64,000 nt of DNA from Planctomycetota bacterium (GCA_035384565.1 DAOOIT010000023.1:1-64000); one strand, 5' to 3'; positions 49,284 to 57,216 are shown, counted from the first letter of the stretch. The notes: generated by a model from the sequence alone, not told the origin. Numbers and translations are program-made.

Positions 49284-50639
49284 ATGGCAAAGCCACGCGC
49301 CGACAAGCCGAACGTGATCGTGTTCTTCACTGACCAGCAGCGGTGGGACGGTTCGGGCCTCTTCGGCAACCCGCTGGACCTGACGCCCAACTACGACCGC
49401 GTGGCCACCCAGGGCACTCACTGCCAGTTCGGCTTCACGTGCCAGCCGGTGTGCGCGCCGGCCCGGTCCGTGCTTCAGACCGGCCTCTACGCCACGGCCA
49501 CCGGCACGTGGCGCAACGGTATTCCGCTGCGCCGCGGCCTGAGGACCCTCGCGCACCACTTCAACGACGCGGGCTACCACACGGGCTACATCGGCAAGTG
49601 GCACCTCGCGAGCCAGAGCGTCGTGCCGCCCGATGAGCGCGGCGGCTATCAGTACTGGCTGGGGGCCGACGTGCTGGAGTTCTGCTCCGACGCTTACGAC
49701 TGCGTGATGTACGACGGCGACGGCCGCGAGGTGAAGCTGCCCGGCTACCGCGTGGACGCGCAGACCGACGCGGCCATCCGCTACGTGGACGCCCACCAGC
49801 ACGAGCCTTTCTTCCTCTTCCTCTCGTACCTCGAGCCGCACTTCCAGAATCACCTGGACGACTATCCGCCGCCCGACGGCTATCGCGAGCGCTACACGGG
49901 CCGTTGGGTGCCCGCCGACCTCGCGGCCCTGGGCGGCTCCACCCACGCCCACCTGGGCGGCTACTGGGGCATGATCAAGCGCCTCGACGAGGCATTCGGC
50001 CGCCTGCTCGACGCCCTGAGGAGCCTGGGCCTGGCCGAGAACACCATCGTGCTCTTCACCAGCGATCACGGCTGCCACTTCAAGACGCGCAACAGCGAGT
50101 ACAAGCGCTCGTGCCACGAGAGTTCGATCCGTATCCCGATGGCGCTCACCGGGCCCGGCTTCTTCGGCGGCGGGTGCCTCCGCCAACTTGTCAGCCTCGT
50201 GGATATGCCGCCGACGCTGCTCGACGCCGCGGGGATTCCTGTGCCCCGCGAGATGCAGGGCCGCTCGATCCTGCCGCTCACCAAAGGGGCGACTCAGGAC
50301 TGGCCCGAGGAGGTGTTCGTCCAGATCAGCGAGGCCCAGGTGGCCCGCTGCGTACGCACCCGCCGCTGGAAGTACAGCGTCTCGGCCCCTGACAAGAAGG
50401 GCTGGACCGATTCCGCCTCCGACCGCTACGTCGAGGAGTTCCTCTACGACCTTCAGGCTGACCCGCACGAACTCGATAACCGCATCCACCTGGAATCGCA
50501 CCGCAAGGTAGCTGATGTGATGCGCGCGCGCCTCGTCCGCCGCATGGTCGCGGCGGGCGAGGCGGCGCCCGTCATTGAGCCCGTGGCGGCCCGGGCCGGC
50601 GGCCAGAAGCGCGTGACTCCTGAGGAGGCCCGGCAGTAG
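49284..50639 (+). CDS. Sulfatase (formylglycine type)
   Basis: The 451-residue sulfatase hydrolyses sulfate esters, most likely of a polysaccharide or its fragments. Motifs: PNVIVFFTDQQRWD (metal Asp), the formylglycine signature CAPARSVLQTG (Cys57; CxPxR), HTGYIGKWHLAS (Lys and His), and FTSDHGCHFKT (metal Asp and His). It ends with the tail LYDLQADPHELDNRIHLE. No signal peptide was seen, so this copy appears cytoplasmic. An activating formylglycine-generating enzyme or anaerobic maturase should exist; none is adjacent. AAGGAG precedes the ATG. Confidence 0.93.
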   Translation: MAKPRADKPNVIVFFTDQQRWDGSGLFGNPLDLTPNYDRVATQGTHCQFGFTCQPVCAPARSVLQTGLYATATGTWRNGIPLRRGLRTLAHHFNDAGYHTGYIGKWHLASQSVVPPDERGGYQYWLGADVLEFCSDAYDCVMYDGDGREVKLPGYRVDAQTDAAIRYVDAHQHEPFFLFLSYLEPHFQNHLDDYPPPDGYRERYTGRWVPADLAALGGSTHAHLGGYWGMIKRLDEAFGRLLDALRSLGLAENTIVLFTSDHGCHFKTRNSEYKRSCHESSIRIPMALTGPGFFGGGCLRQLVSLVDMPPTLLDAAGIPVPREMQGRSILPLTKGATQDWPEEVFVQISEAQVARCVRTRRWKYSVSAPDKKGWTDSASDRYVEEFLYDLQADPHELDNRIHLESHRKVADVMRARLVRRMVAAGEAAPVIEPVAARAGGQKRVTPEEARQ

Positions 50640-50671
50640 CCGCCCGGCCATCAACCACCATTCCGCCCGCT

Positions 50672-50691
50672 ATGTTGCTTTTCGGCAACAT
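50672..50691. terminator. Stem-loop 33 bp after the sulfatase stop
   Basis: ATGTTGC-TTTTCG-GCAACAT, a perfect 7-bp stem without a following T run; possible transcript end. Confidence 0.4.
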
Positions 50692-50696
50692 GGCAT

Positions 50697-50858
50697 CATA
50701 CTTGCTCAACTCAAGGGGGGAGGAATTGAGCAAGTATGGCGGGAATGGCCCCGGACGCCTGCGAATCGCCAAAGCGCCATACTCGCTCAACCCAACAGGC
50801 GAGGAAATTGAGCAAGTATGGAGTGGGCGGCCCCGGAGGCCCATGAATCGCCAATCCG
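50697..50858 (+). repeat. Rearranged multi-hairpin element, copy D: two direct 81-bp units
   Basis: Unit 1 starts with ATACTTGCTCAA/TTGAGCAAGTAT, unit 2 with CCATACTCGCTCAA/TTGAGCAAGTATGG. Both loops are purine-rich with GAGGAA. Each stem is followed by GGCCCCGGA and then GAATCGCC, which in reverse complement matches the spacer (GGCGATTC) of copies A-C. So the stems are in the same sense as A-C but the spacer is inverted, and the whole is duplicated. Confidence 0.75.
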
Positions 50859-50904
50859 CCAGATTGTATCCTCTCGACGACTGAGCACCGCTCTGAAGCT
50901 GAAC

Positions 50905-50960
50905 TGTCAGACACGTCGGACTCGTCGGGCTCGTCAGACTCGTCGGACTTGTCGGACTTG
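50905..50960. repeat. 9-bp-periodic tract (CGTCGGACT type)
   Basis: About six imperfect copies of a 9-mer such as CGTCGGACT or TGTCGGACT in tandem. In one reverse frame it spells Ser-Asp-Glu/Thr-Ser-Asp triplets, but no gene is supported. Confidence 0.7.
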
Positions 50961-51046
50961 CCTGCCGCGCCGGACAGGTGCAACTCGTGGGGGGCTCGCC
51001 TGTGCGGGGAACGGTGGCGCCTCTGACGGCGACGGCCAGTTCCGGC

Positions 51047-51075
51047 TTGCAAGCGCGTCGGGGCTGGGGTAGAAT
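51047..51075 (+). promoter_or_regulatory. Promoter of the small structured transcription unit
   Basis: TTGCAA and TAGAAT are separated by 17 bp. The predicted start is near 51082. Confidence 0.68.
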
Positions 51076-51213
51076 ACCGTTGGCGAGGCGGCGCGCGCAC
51101 CGCGAGCGCCGCCGGGGCCACCGCAACCGCGCGAGAGCGCGGGCGGCCGCGCGGCCTGGTCAGCCTGCCCGTCGCACGCCGCCAGGCCGGCCCGTATGAA
51201 AGGAGGTGATCCA

Positions 51214-51252
51214 GTGGACAGTTGCTGTAGTTTGAGGTGGCCGTCGACCTGA
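51214..51252 (+). CDS. 12-residue peptide MDSCCSLRWPST with a perfect extended Shine-Dalgarno
   Basis: GTG 51214 is preceded by AAAGGAGGTGATCCAG, which matches all 16 bases of the complement of the canonical 16S rRNA 3' end; the GGAGG core is seven bases from the start. The peptide has two adjacent cysteines and stops at TGA 51250 inside the loop of the first junction stem. An in-frame ATG at 51196 would add six residues but would lie on top of the ribosome site. It may be a leader peptide whose translation controls the fold, or a bait for ribosomes. No known leader peptide was recognised. Confidence 0.5.
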   Translation: MDSCCSLRWPST

Positions 51253-51292
51253 TAGGTCGACGGGCCTATCAGGCCCGGCGGCCACAGCCTTC

Positions 51293-51330
51293 GAGCGGGC
51301 GCTCGCCTCGTGCGGGCGCCCGCTCATTTT
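51293..51330 (+). terminator. Terminator of the small unit
   Basis: GAGCGGGCG and CGCCCGCTC form a perfect 9-bp GC-rich stem followed directly by ATTTT. Confidence 0.78.
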
Positions 51331-51395
51331 GCGCGCCGACCGCTCGAGGCGGCGCTGCGGTTCTCCGCAAGCCCGCGGCCCACTGCGTCCCGCCC

Positions 51396-51424
51396 TTGTA
51401 GGCGCCGAGCGATTCTGCTAGAAT
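51396..51424 (+). promoter_or_regulatory. Promoter for the cyclophilin gene
   Basis: TTGTAG and TAGAAT are separated by 17 bp, 52 bp before the GTG at 51476. Confidence 0.6.
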
Positions 51425-51475
51425 GCGGGCGTCAGTGCTTCGAACCCCCAATGCCCAGTGGAAGGAGAAGCCCGG

Positions 51476-52159
51476 GTGACCCGTCGCGCCCTCGCCGCAC
51501 TGGTGTGGTGGCTGCCGCTCGCATCGCTGGCCGCGGAGGCCCCGAAGGAAAAGGCTCCCCCCGAGACCCAACCGCCGAAGCACGAGAGGCTGGCTCCCGG
51601 CACCTACGCCCACCTGAGGACGGCGAAGGGCGAGATCGTGTTCCGCCTGCTGGACGACAAGGCGCCGAAGACGGTGGCGAACTTCGTGGAGCTGGCGAGG
51701 GGCGAGCGGCCGTGGAAGGCCGCGGACGGCCGCTGGGTGGCTAAGCCGTTCTACGACGGTCTGACGTTCCACCGCATCGAGAACGACGTGCTGAAGCTCA
51801 TCCAAGGCGGGTGCCCGAAGGGCGACGGCACGGGCGGCCCGGGCTACAAGTTCGACGACGAGACCGATGAGACGCTCAGGTTCGACAGGCCCGGGGTGGT
51901 GGCGATGGCCAACTCGGGGCCGAACACAAACGGCAGCCAGTTCTTCATCACGCTCGCGCCGGCGCCGGCGTTGGACAAGCGGTTCACGATCTTCGGGGAG
52001 GTCGTGCGCGGCCTGGACGTGGCCGAGGCGATCAGCCAGATGCCCTCCGAGCCGAGGGGCTCTGGCGCCAACGTCACTCACGTGGCCAAGGAGCCGGTCG
52101 TCATCCAGGCGGTGACGATTGAGACGGTGAAAGACGAGGGCGCGCCGAAGGGCAAGTGA
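51476..52159 (+). CDS. Exported cyclophilin-type peptidyl-prolyl isomerase
   Basis: The 227-residue protein starts with a signal peptide (RRALAALVWWLPLASLAAEA), then a short Pro/Lys linker and a cyclophilin domain: APKTVANFVELARG, FYDGLTFHRIENDVLKLIQGG, the active-site strand GVVAMANSGPNTNGSQFFITLAPAPALDKRFTIFGEV (in two visible parts), and GLDVAEAIS. The catalytic Arg of FHR is present. It helps proline-limited folding outside the cytoplasm. Start GTG follows GAAGGAG. It is convergent with the WYL regulator, one base apart. Confidence 0.93.
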   Translation: MTRRALAALVWWLPLASLAAEAPKEKAPPETQPPKHERLAPGTYAHLRTAKGEIVFRLLDDKAPKTVANFVELARGERPWKAADGRWVAKPFYDGLTFHRIENDVLKLIQGGCPKGDGTGGPGYKFDDETDETLRFDRPGVVAMANSGPNTNGSQFFITLAPAPALDKRFTIFGEVVRGLDVAEAISQMPSEPRGSGANVTHVAKEPVVIQAVTIETVKDEGAPKGK

Positions 52160-52160
52160 T

Positions 52161-53216
52161 TCAGCTCTGGCCGGCTGGGGGCACCTCGCCCCCGGGCTCT
52201 GCAATCATGTCCACGGGCATCTGGGAGGCCTGGGCGTACGGCTGCGGCCCGCGGGCCACGGGCACGCCGTGCGCGCGAAGGACTCCCCTGGCCAGCTCGA
52301 GCACGAGGTCGCGCAGGGCGGGCGGATAGGCCACGGTCACCTGGTCCCCGAACTGCACGAGCCACCAGGCGAGTTCCTCGAGGTTCGCCACGCGTGCCCG
52401 GTAGAAGGCCGAGCCGTCGCTGAAGCCCTGGATGGTCTGCCCGGGGTGCGGCTTGCGCTCGCGCACGAGCCGCGCGGCGCGCGGCCCGAGGCGGATTCCT
52501 ACCTCCTGGGGCTTGCCGCCGAAGACGTACCACACGCCGTCGAAGTAGCGCGCGAGCGAGAAGTCCTTCGGCGCGCTGAACCGCAGCGGGGTCGTCTCCA
52601 CAGCGCCGATCCGCGAGACGCGGAACTTGCGCACCTCCTTGTGGGTGACCGAGAAGGCGACGAGGTACCAGGCGTGCTTGCGGAAGACCACGGCGTACGG
52701 GTCCACCTCGAGGCGGCGGAGGGTCTCGGTCGTCCGCCCCGAGTAGATGATGGCGATCCGCCGGTGCTCGGCCACAGCGGCGCTCACGGCGGCGAAGACC
52801 TCGCGGTTGAGGCCCGCCGCGGGGAGCGCCACATCGCTGCGCTGGCTGAGTTCCTCGGCCCATCGGCGCACCGTGGGCGGCAGGCAGGAGAGCAGTTTGG
52901 TCCGCGCGCTGTGCTGCACCTCTTCGGAGGCCAGCGCCCCTGTGAACACCTCCACGGGGAAGAGCAGCGCGAGCGCCTCCTGCGGCGTCAATTGCACCGA
53001 GGGCAGGAAGAACGACGGGGCGATGCGGTAGCCCGCGCGCGAGCGTTGCACGGGCACGCCGGCGTCCCGAAGCGCCCGCACGTCGTGGAAGACGCGCGTC
53101 TCCGACACGCCGAACCGCTCGGCCAGAGCGCGAGCCGTCCACCCGCTGCCCGACTGGAATAGCGTCACCATCTCCAGCAGGCGCGACACCCGCTGGCCCT
53201 TCTCCTGGGTGGCCAC
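52161..53216 (-). CDS. WYL-domain transcriptional regulator with N-terminal HTH
   Basis: The 351-residue protein has a DeoR-like helix-turn-helix (WTARALAERFGVSETRVFHDVRAL, ~residues 26-50), then a WYL domain with HAWYLVAFSVTHKEVRKFRVSRI and a WCX-type C-terminus (VANLEELAWWLVQFGDQVTV). WYL regulators sense nucleic acid or nucleotide ligands. Start is the GTG directly abutting the stop of the oxidoreductase gene (TGAGTG), so they are co-expressed and the regulator may control that dehydrogenase. Confidence 0.88.
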   Translation of the reverse strand: MATQEKGQRVSRLLEMVTLFQSGSGWTARALAERFGVSETRVFHDVRALRDAGVPVQRSRAGYRIAPSFFLPSVQLTPQEALALLFPVEVFTGALASEEVQHSARTKLLSCLPPTVRRWAEELSQRSDVALPAAGLNREVFAAVSAAVAEHRRIAIIYSGRTTETLRRLEVDPYAVVFRKHAWYLVAFSVTHKEVRKFRVSRIGAVETTPLRFSAPKDFSLARYFDGVWYVFGGKPQEVGIRLGPRAARLVRERKPHPGQTIQGFSDGSAFYRARVANLEELAWWLVQFGDQVTVAYPPALRDLVLELARGVLRAHGVPVARGPQPYAQASQMPVDMIAEPGGEVPPAGQS

Positions 53217-54248
53217 TCAGCGCGTCCTCACGACCCTCCCGGTCTTGACGGACCGCTCCTCCGCCAGGCACACGGCGAGCGCGTCGCGCGCGTCGTGCGG
53301 GGTCACGATGTCGGACCCCCTCCCCTTCGCCACGCAGTCCACGAAGTGCTTCAGCTCGGCCACGTAGCCGTCGTCCTTGGGCAGCTTGGGGGTGATGGAC
53401 TTGCCTTGGAGCGGGTGCACGGTGAGCGGCTTGCCGCTGCGGCAGTCCATCTCCACTGTGGCCTTCTCCAGCGTGACGCAGAAGCCGTGGGTGAAGCCGA
53501 AGCCGGGCGCCAGCGCCCAGGTGCCCTCGGCCACCACGTGCGGGCCGTGGGGGTAGATGTAGTGGGTCACCACCGCGTCCACGCCGCCCTTCGAGACCGC
53601 GCCCACCACGCCCGACGACGAGACGGCCTGCGGCACGCCGAAGACGTAGTTGACATAGTCGGTATCGTGGATATGCAGGTCCACCAGCGCGCTGCCGCTG
53701 CGTTTGGCGTCGAGCAGCCAGTTGTCCCAGCTCCAGGTGGGGGTGAGGCTCTTGCGCCAGAAGGTGGCGCTGAGCACCTTGCCGTACCTGCCGCTGGCGA
53801 TGATCTGCTTGAGGACCTTGTAGTCGGGCCAGAAGCGGATGCAGTGGGCGATGAAGAGCTGCCGCTTGGCCGCCTTGGCCGCGGCGATCATCCGGTCACA
53901 CTCGGCCAGCGACAGGCCCATCGGCTTCTCGCAGACCACGTGCTTGCCGGCCTCCAGCGCCGCCACGGCGTACTTCGCGTGCGAGAAGGTCGGCAGCGTG
54001 ATATCCACCAGGTCCACCTCGGGGTCCTTGAACAGCTCGGCCGGCGGCGAGTAGAGCTTGAGGCCGGAGAGGTCCACCTGGGCCGCCCGCTTATCCGCGA
54101 TGTTCCCGCCGATCGTGCTCCAGTCGCCCGCCAGCTTCTTCGGGTCGTGGTCGGCCAGTGCCACCACCTTGCAGCGCTTGTAGGCGTTGTAGGTGTTGAA
54201 GTGCATCTTGCCCATGAACCCCACGCCCACGATGCCGACCTTGACCAT
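53217..54248 (-). CDS. Gfo/Idh/MocA-family oxidoreductase
   Basis: The 343-residue protein starts KVGIVGVGFMGKMHFNTYNAY (Rossmann), with EKPMGLSLAECDRM (~residue 97; catalytic Lys) and DLHIHDTDYVNYVFG (active-site His/Asp). It is a paralogue at distance of the enzyme at 40761. Ribosome site GAAAGGAG precedes the ATG. Likely sugar or sugar-acid dehydrogenase; the WYL regulator gene follows without a gap. Confidence 0.88.
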   Translation of the reverse strand: MVKVGIVGVGFMGKMHFNTYNAYKRCKVVALADHDPKKLAGDWSTIGGNIADKRAAQVDLSGLKLYSPPAELFKDPEVDLVDITLPTFSHAKYAVAALEAGKHVVCEKPMGLSLAECDRMIAAAKAAKRQLFIAHCIRFWPDYKVLKQIIASGRYGKVLSATFWRKSLTPTWSWDNWLLDAKRSGSALVDLHIHDTDYVNYVFGVPQAVSSSGVVGAVSKGGVDAVVTHYIYPHGPHVVAEGTWALAPGFGFTHGFCVTLEKATVEMDCRSGKPLTVHPLQGKSITPKLPKDDGYVAELKHFVDCVAKGRGSDIVTPHDARDALAVCLAEERSVKTGRVVRTR

Positions 54249-54300
54249 CGCTTCACTCCTTTCGACCAACGCGAGGCACACTCCGACACGCGCGCACTGC

Positions 54301-54328
54301 ATTCTACTCGCCGCGTGCCCCGCGTCAA
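54301..54328 (-). promoter_or_regulatory. Promoter of the oxidoreductase-WYL operon
   Basis: On the minus strand TTGACG and TAGAAT are separated by 16 bp. Confidence 0.62.
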
Positions 54329-54414
54329 CTGGCAACCGGGCGCATTCCGAGCGGAGACCCTCACGCGGAAGATTGCGGGAAAGACCGGAGCGCGCCTTGG
54401 CGGGCCGGTGCGAG

Positions 54415-54467
54415 TTGTCGGACGTGTTCGACTTGTCCGACGTGTCAGACGTCTCCGACTCGTCGGT
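54415..54467. repeat. 9-bp-periodic tract (TGTCGGACG type)
   Basis: About six imperfect copies of 9-mers such as TGTCGGACG, TGTCCGACG and TCTCCGACT, related in sequence and period to the tract at 50905-50960. It lies between divergent promoters. Confidence 0.65.
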
Positions 54468-54497
54468 CGCCTCGTTCGGGCCGGCTGCCTGCCGTTT

Positions 54498-54526
54498 GCT
54501 CTCAGGGCCGCCTTGTGCTAGACTCC
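54498..54526 (+). promoter_or_regulatory. Promoter for gltX
   Basis: TTGCTC and TAGACT separated by 17 bp, 47 bp before the start codon. Confidence 0.5.
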
Positions 54527-54572
54527 CGCCCAATCTCAGCGAGAATCAGCCCCTTGCGAGGTGAGGCCCGAA

Positions 54573-56021
54573 ATGCCCAGCCAGGTCCGCGTTCGCATCG
54601 CGCCCAGCCCCACGGGCGACCCGCACGTGGGAACGGCCTATATTGCATTGTTCAACCGCTGCTTCGCGCGCCAGCAGGGCGGCAAGTTCGTGCTGCGCAT
54701 CGAGGACACCGACCGGGCGCGCTCGACACCCGAATCGGAGCGGGCGATCTTCGCGTCCCTGCGCTGGCTCGGACTCGACTACGACGAAGGCCCCGACGTG
54801 GGCGGCCCGTTCGGCCCCTATCGCCAGAGCGAGCGGAGCGACATCTACCGCGAGCATGCCGACCTGCTGCTCTCGCGCGGCGCGGCCTACCGCTGCTTCT
54901 GCACCGCCGAGCGCCTCGAGGCGCTGCGCCAGGAGCAACGCGCGGCCAAGCTCGACCCGCGCTACGACCGCCACTGCCTCGCGCTGCCCGCAGCCGAGGC
55001 CGAGCGCCGCGCCGCGGCCGGCGAGCCGCACGTCGTCCGCCTCAGAATCCCGGAGGGCGAGACCACCTACGACGACAAGTTGCGCGGGCACATCACGTTC
55101 CAGAACGCCACCATTGACGACCAGGTGCTGCTCAAGAGCGACGGCTTCCCGACCTATCATCTGGCCAACGTGGTGGACGACCATCTGATGCAGATCACCC
55201 ACGTGTGCCGCGCCGAGGAGTGGATCACCTCGACCCCCAAGCACGTGCTCCTCTACCAGGCGTTCGGCTGGGAGATGCCCGAGTTCATCCACATGCCGCT
55301 CCTGCGCAACGCCGACCGCAGCAAGATCTCGAAACGCAAGAACCCCACCTCGCTCGAATGGTACAAAGCCCAGGGCTATCTGCCCGAGGCGCTGCTCAAC
55401 TTCCTCGCCCTCATGGGCTTCTCGATGCCCGACGAGCGCGAGGTCTTCACAATGGCCGAAATGATCGAGGCCTTCTCGTGGGACCGCGTGAGGACGGGCG
55501 GCCCTGTGTTCGACCTCGCGAAGCTCGACTGGCTGAACGGCGTCTACATCCGCAACCTGCCCGAGCCCGAGCTCGCGCGCCGCCTGGCCGAGGCCAACGC
55601 CCACGCCGCCTCCGCGCCGCCCGCCTACCTCGCCGCCATCGTGCCGCTCGTGCGCGAGCGCCTCAAGAAACTCGCCGACTTCGACCAGTGGGCCTCCTTC
55701 TTCTTCGCCGATGACCTCGTCTACCCCCCCGACTCGCTCATCCCCAAGAAGTCCACCCGCGAAGAGGCGCAGGCCATGCTGGCGGCGTCGCTGGGGGCTC
55801 TCGCCCAGGTCGCCGACTGGTCCCCTGCGTCGCTCGAAGAGGCCGCCAAGGCCCTGTGCGCCGCGCGGCAATGGAAGCCTGCCAACGCCTTCATGGCCCT
55901 GCGTGTCGCCATCACGGGCAGCTCAGCGTCCCCTCCTCTTTTCGAGTCCATGGCCGTGCTCGGCCGCGACCGGAGCCTGGCCAGAATCCGTCGAGCCATG
56001 GCCACCCTCCAGCAACCGTAA
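54573..56021 (+). CDS. gltX: Glutamyl-tRNA synthetase
   Basis: It charges tRNA-Glu (and, in non-discriminating forms, tRNA-Gln). The 482-residue protein carries the HIGH-type motif APSPTGDPHVGTAY (~residue 9), LRIEDTDRARS, EWITSTPKHVLLYQAFGW and the KMSKS-type ISKRKNPTS (~residue 250), plus a normal C-terminal anticodon-binding domain. The ATG after GAGGTGAG was chosen. tRNA-Glu lies at 60370. The hairpin at 56091 probably ends the transcript. Confidence 0.95.
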   Translation: MPSQVRVRIAPSPTGDPHVGTAYIALFNRCFARQQGGKFVLRIEDTDRARSTPESERAIFASLRWLGLDYDEGPDVGGPFGPYRQSERSDIYREHADLLLSRGAAYRCFCTAERLEALRQEQRAAKLDPRYDRHCLALPAAEAERRAAAGEPHVVRLRIPEGETTYDDKLRGHITFQNATIDDQVLLKSDGFPTYHLANVVDDHLMQITHVCRAEEWITSTPKHVLLYQAFGWEMPEFIHMPLLRNADRSKISKRKNPTSLEWYKAQGYLPEALLNFLALMGFSMPDEREVFTMAEMIEAFSWDRVRTGGPVFDLAKLDWLNGVYIRNLPEPELARRLAEANAHAASAPPAYLAAIVPLVRERLKKLADFDQWASFFFADDLVYPPDSLIPKKSTREEAQAMLAASLGALAQVADWSPASLEEAAKALCAARQWKPANAFMALRVAITGSSASPPLFESMAVLGRDRSLARIRRAMATLQQP

Positions 56022-56090
56022 CCTCCGGTTCCCAAGGCGCTGCGGCCCCGAATCACGGGACCGCTCTGCGGTTTGCGTGGGCCTGCCGCT

Positions 56091-56123
56091 CGGGGCCGGC
56101 CGGGAGCATTCCCGGCAGCCCCG
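56091..56123 (+). terminator. GC-rich hairpin after gltX
   Basis: CGGGGC/GCCCCG outside and GCCGGGA/TCCCGGC inside around a GCAT loop, 70 bp after the stop. There is no T run. Confidence 0.5.
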
Positions 56124-56283
56124 AGGCCCGTCTCCGCAAGTGGCCACGCCGCCAAGATAAGCAGCCTCGCCGAAACCCAGCGCCCGCCTTCGCGGCCCAT
56201 CGGCACGACGATTGCTCATGCTTCAACCGAGCCGCGAGCCCACCTGCTCTACAACGCCTGCCCCATGCCAAGGATGGATTCCC

Positions 56284-57216
56284 ATGGATGCGACGCGCAT
56301 GCGGAGAAGGACCGGCTCCATGCTCGTGGAAGGCGCGGCCGCGGCAGGGGTGTTGGCCATTCTGCTCGCCATCGGCGTCTCCACCTACAGGGGCGCCCGA
56401 CTCGCCGCCCACGTGGCCGCCGCCCAGTCCAATCTCAAGCAGGTGGCGGCTTACCTCGAGCTGTACTTCCGCGAGCACGGCGCCTACCCGCCACAAGGCG
56501 CCGACCTCGTGGCGGCGCTCACCCCGCTCGGCGCCGACCCGCGGATCTTTGAGAACCCTCTGCTCAACGAGCGCACCCCGGGCGACACCTTGTCCGCCCT
56601 CTACCAGGCCCCCACCCTCGCCACCCTCGACCGCCCCGACCACTACCTCACGGCCCTCATCTCCGACAACGGGCGCACCGCGGTCATCCTCAAGACCGGC
56701 GCCAGAGTCGAGAGCACGAACCACCTGAGCTTCGACCCCAGCGACCTCACCGCTGTGCTCGACATGCTCGCCGACCCGCCCGCCGGCCCCCCGCCCACAC
56801 CGTCCGCTCCCCCCTCGACACCCGACAGCCCCCCGTCCCCTCCAACCGGCACCCGCATCGAGGGAGACCTGAACATCAACCCAGGCAACAGCCACGACTT
56901 CGAGTTTGACCTCCTCAAACCCGACGGGACTCGAATCACGCGCGACACGCTCCAGGAGGCAGGCCGGACCTTCACTTACACAGGCCCCGCGCTCGCAATC
57001 ACCGTGCGGCCCAAAGGCAACGGCAACCAGAACGGGCTCACCGTAGACGGGGAACCGTACGCTGTGCAGAACGGCGCGACGTACGAAATCGCCCCTCTGC
57101 CCGGCGGCAGCATGACCGTCAACCTTCGCAATGCCAATCCCAACGGCAACGCGAAGTCAATGGGCAGATGGTGGATCACCATCATGGCCACCCATGCACA
57201 GATCATTCCCCACTGA
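56284..57216 (+). CDS. Type II secretion/type IV pilin-like (pseudopilin) protein with C-terminal extension
   Basis: The 310-residue protein begins with a prepilin-type leader: positively charged MDATRMRRRTG, cleavage after Gly, then SMLVEGAAAAGVLAILLAIGV with Glu at mature position 5. The N-terminal pilin helix and a short globular part (LKQVAAYLELYFREHGAYPP, typical of pseudopilin GspG) lead to a Pro/Ser-rich linker (~residues 165-195) and a ~110-residue beta-type domain (LNINPGNSHDFEFDLLKPDG...). No secretion machinery genes are beside it. Start follows no strong ribosome site (ATGCCAAGGATGG region). Confidence 0.75.
   Translation: MDATRMRRRTGSMLVEGAAAAGVLAILLAIGVSTYRGARLAAHVAAAQSNLKQVAAYLELYFREHGAYPPQGADLVAALTPLGADPRIFENPLLNERTPGDTLSALYQAPTLATLDRPDHYLTALISDNGRTAVILKTGARVESTNHLSFDPSDLTAVLDMLADPPAGPPPTPSAPPSTPDSPPSPPTGTRIEGDLNINPGNSHDFEFDLLKPDGTRITRDTLQEAGRTFTYTGPALAITVRPKGNGNQNGLTVDGEPYAVQNGATYEIAPLPGGSMTVNLRNANPNGNAKSMGRWWITIMATHAQIIPH

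Larger units (their letters stand above)
50640..51046. other. Repeat-rich gap after the sulfatase
   Basis: About 400 bp without a gene. It holds a possible terminator stem (50672-50691), two 81-bp units related to the multi-hairpin element (50697-50858) and a 9-bp-periodic tract (50905-50960). The remainder up to the small-unit promoter shows nothing clear. Confidence 0.65.
51082..51330 (+). ncRNA. Candidate ~250-nt structured RNA with an embedded 12-codon reading frame
   Basis: Between a promoter and a terminator the RNA could fold into: stem GGCGGCGC/GCGCCGCC (51087-51113); CCGCGC-GAGA-GCGCGG with a GNRA-type loop (51127-51142); a Shine-Dalgarno of 16 nt (51199-51214) and the small frame; then a three-stem junction with GTGGCC/GGCCAC closing (51237-51242, 51280-51285) over GTCGACC-TGATA-GGTCGAC and GGGCCT-ATC-AGGCCC. 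CCTGATAGG of the second stem and CCTATCAGG of the third are exact complements, so an alternative pairing is possible. The cyclophilin gene downstream has its own promoter, so this unit stands alone. No known RNA family was recognised. Confidence 0.55.

Noticed and set aside
51199..51214. A fragment of a 16S rRNA gene on the minus strand
   Set aside because: Only 16 bases match the 16S tail and the flanks do not; on the plus strand it sits at the right distance from a start codon, as a Shine-Dalgarno should.
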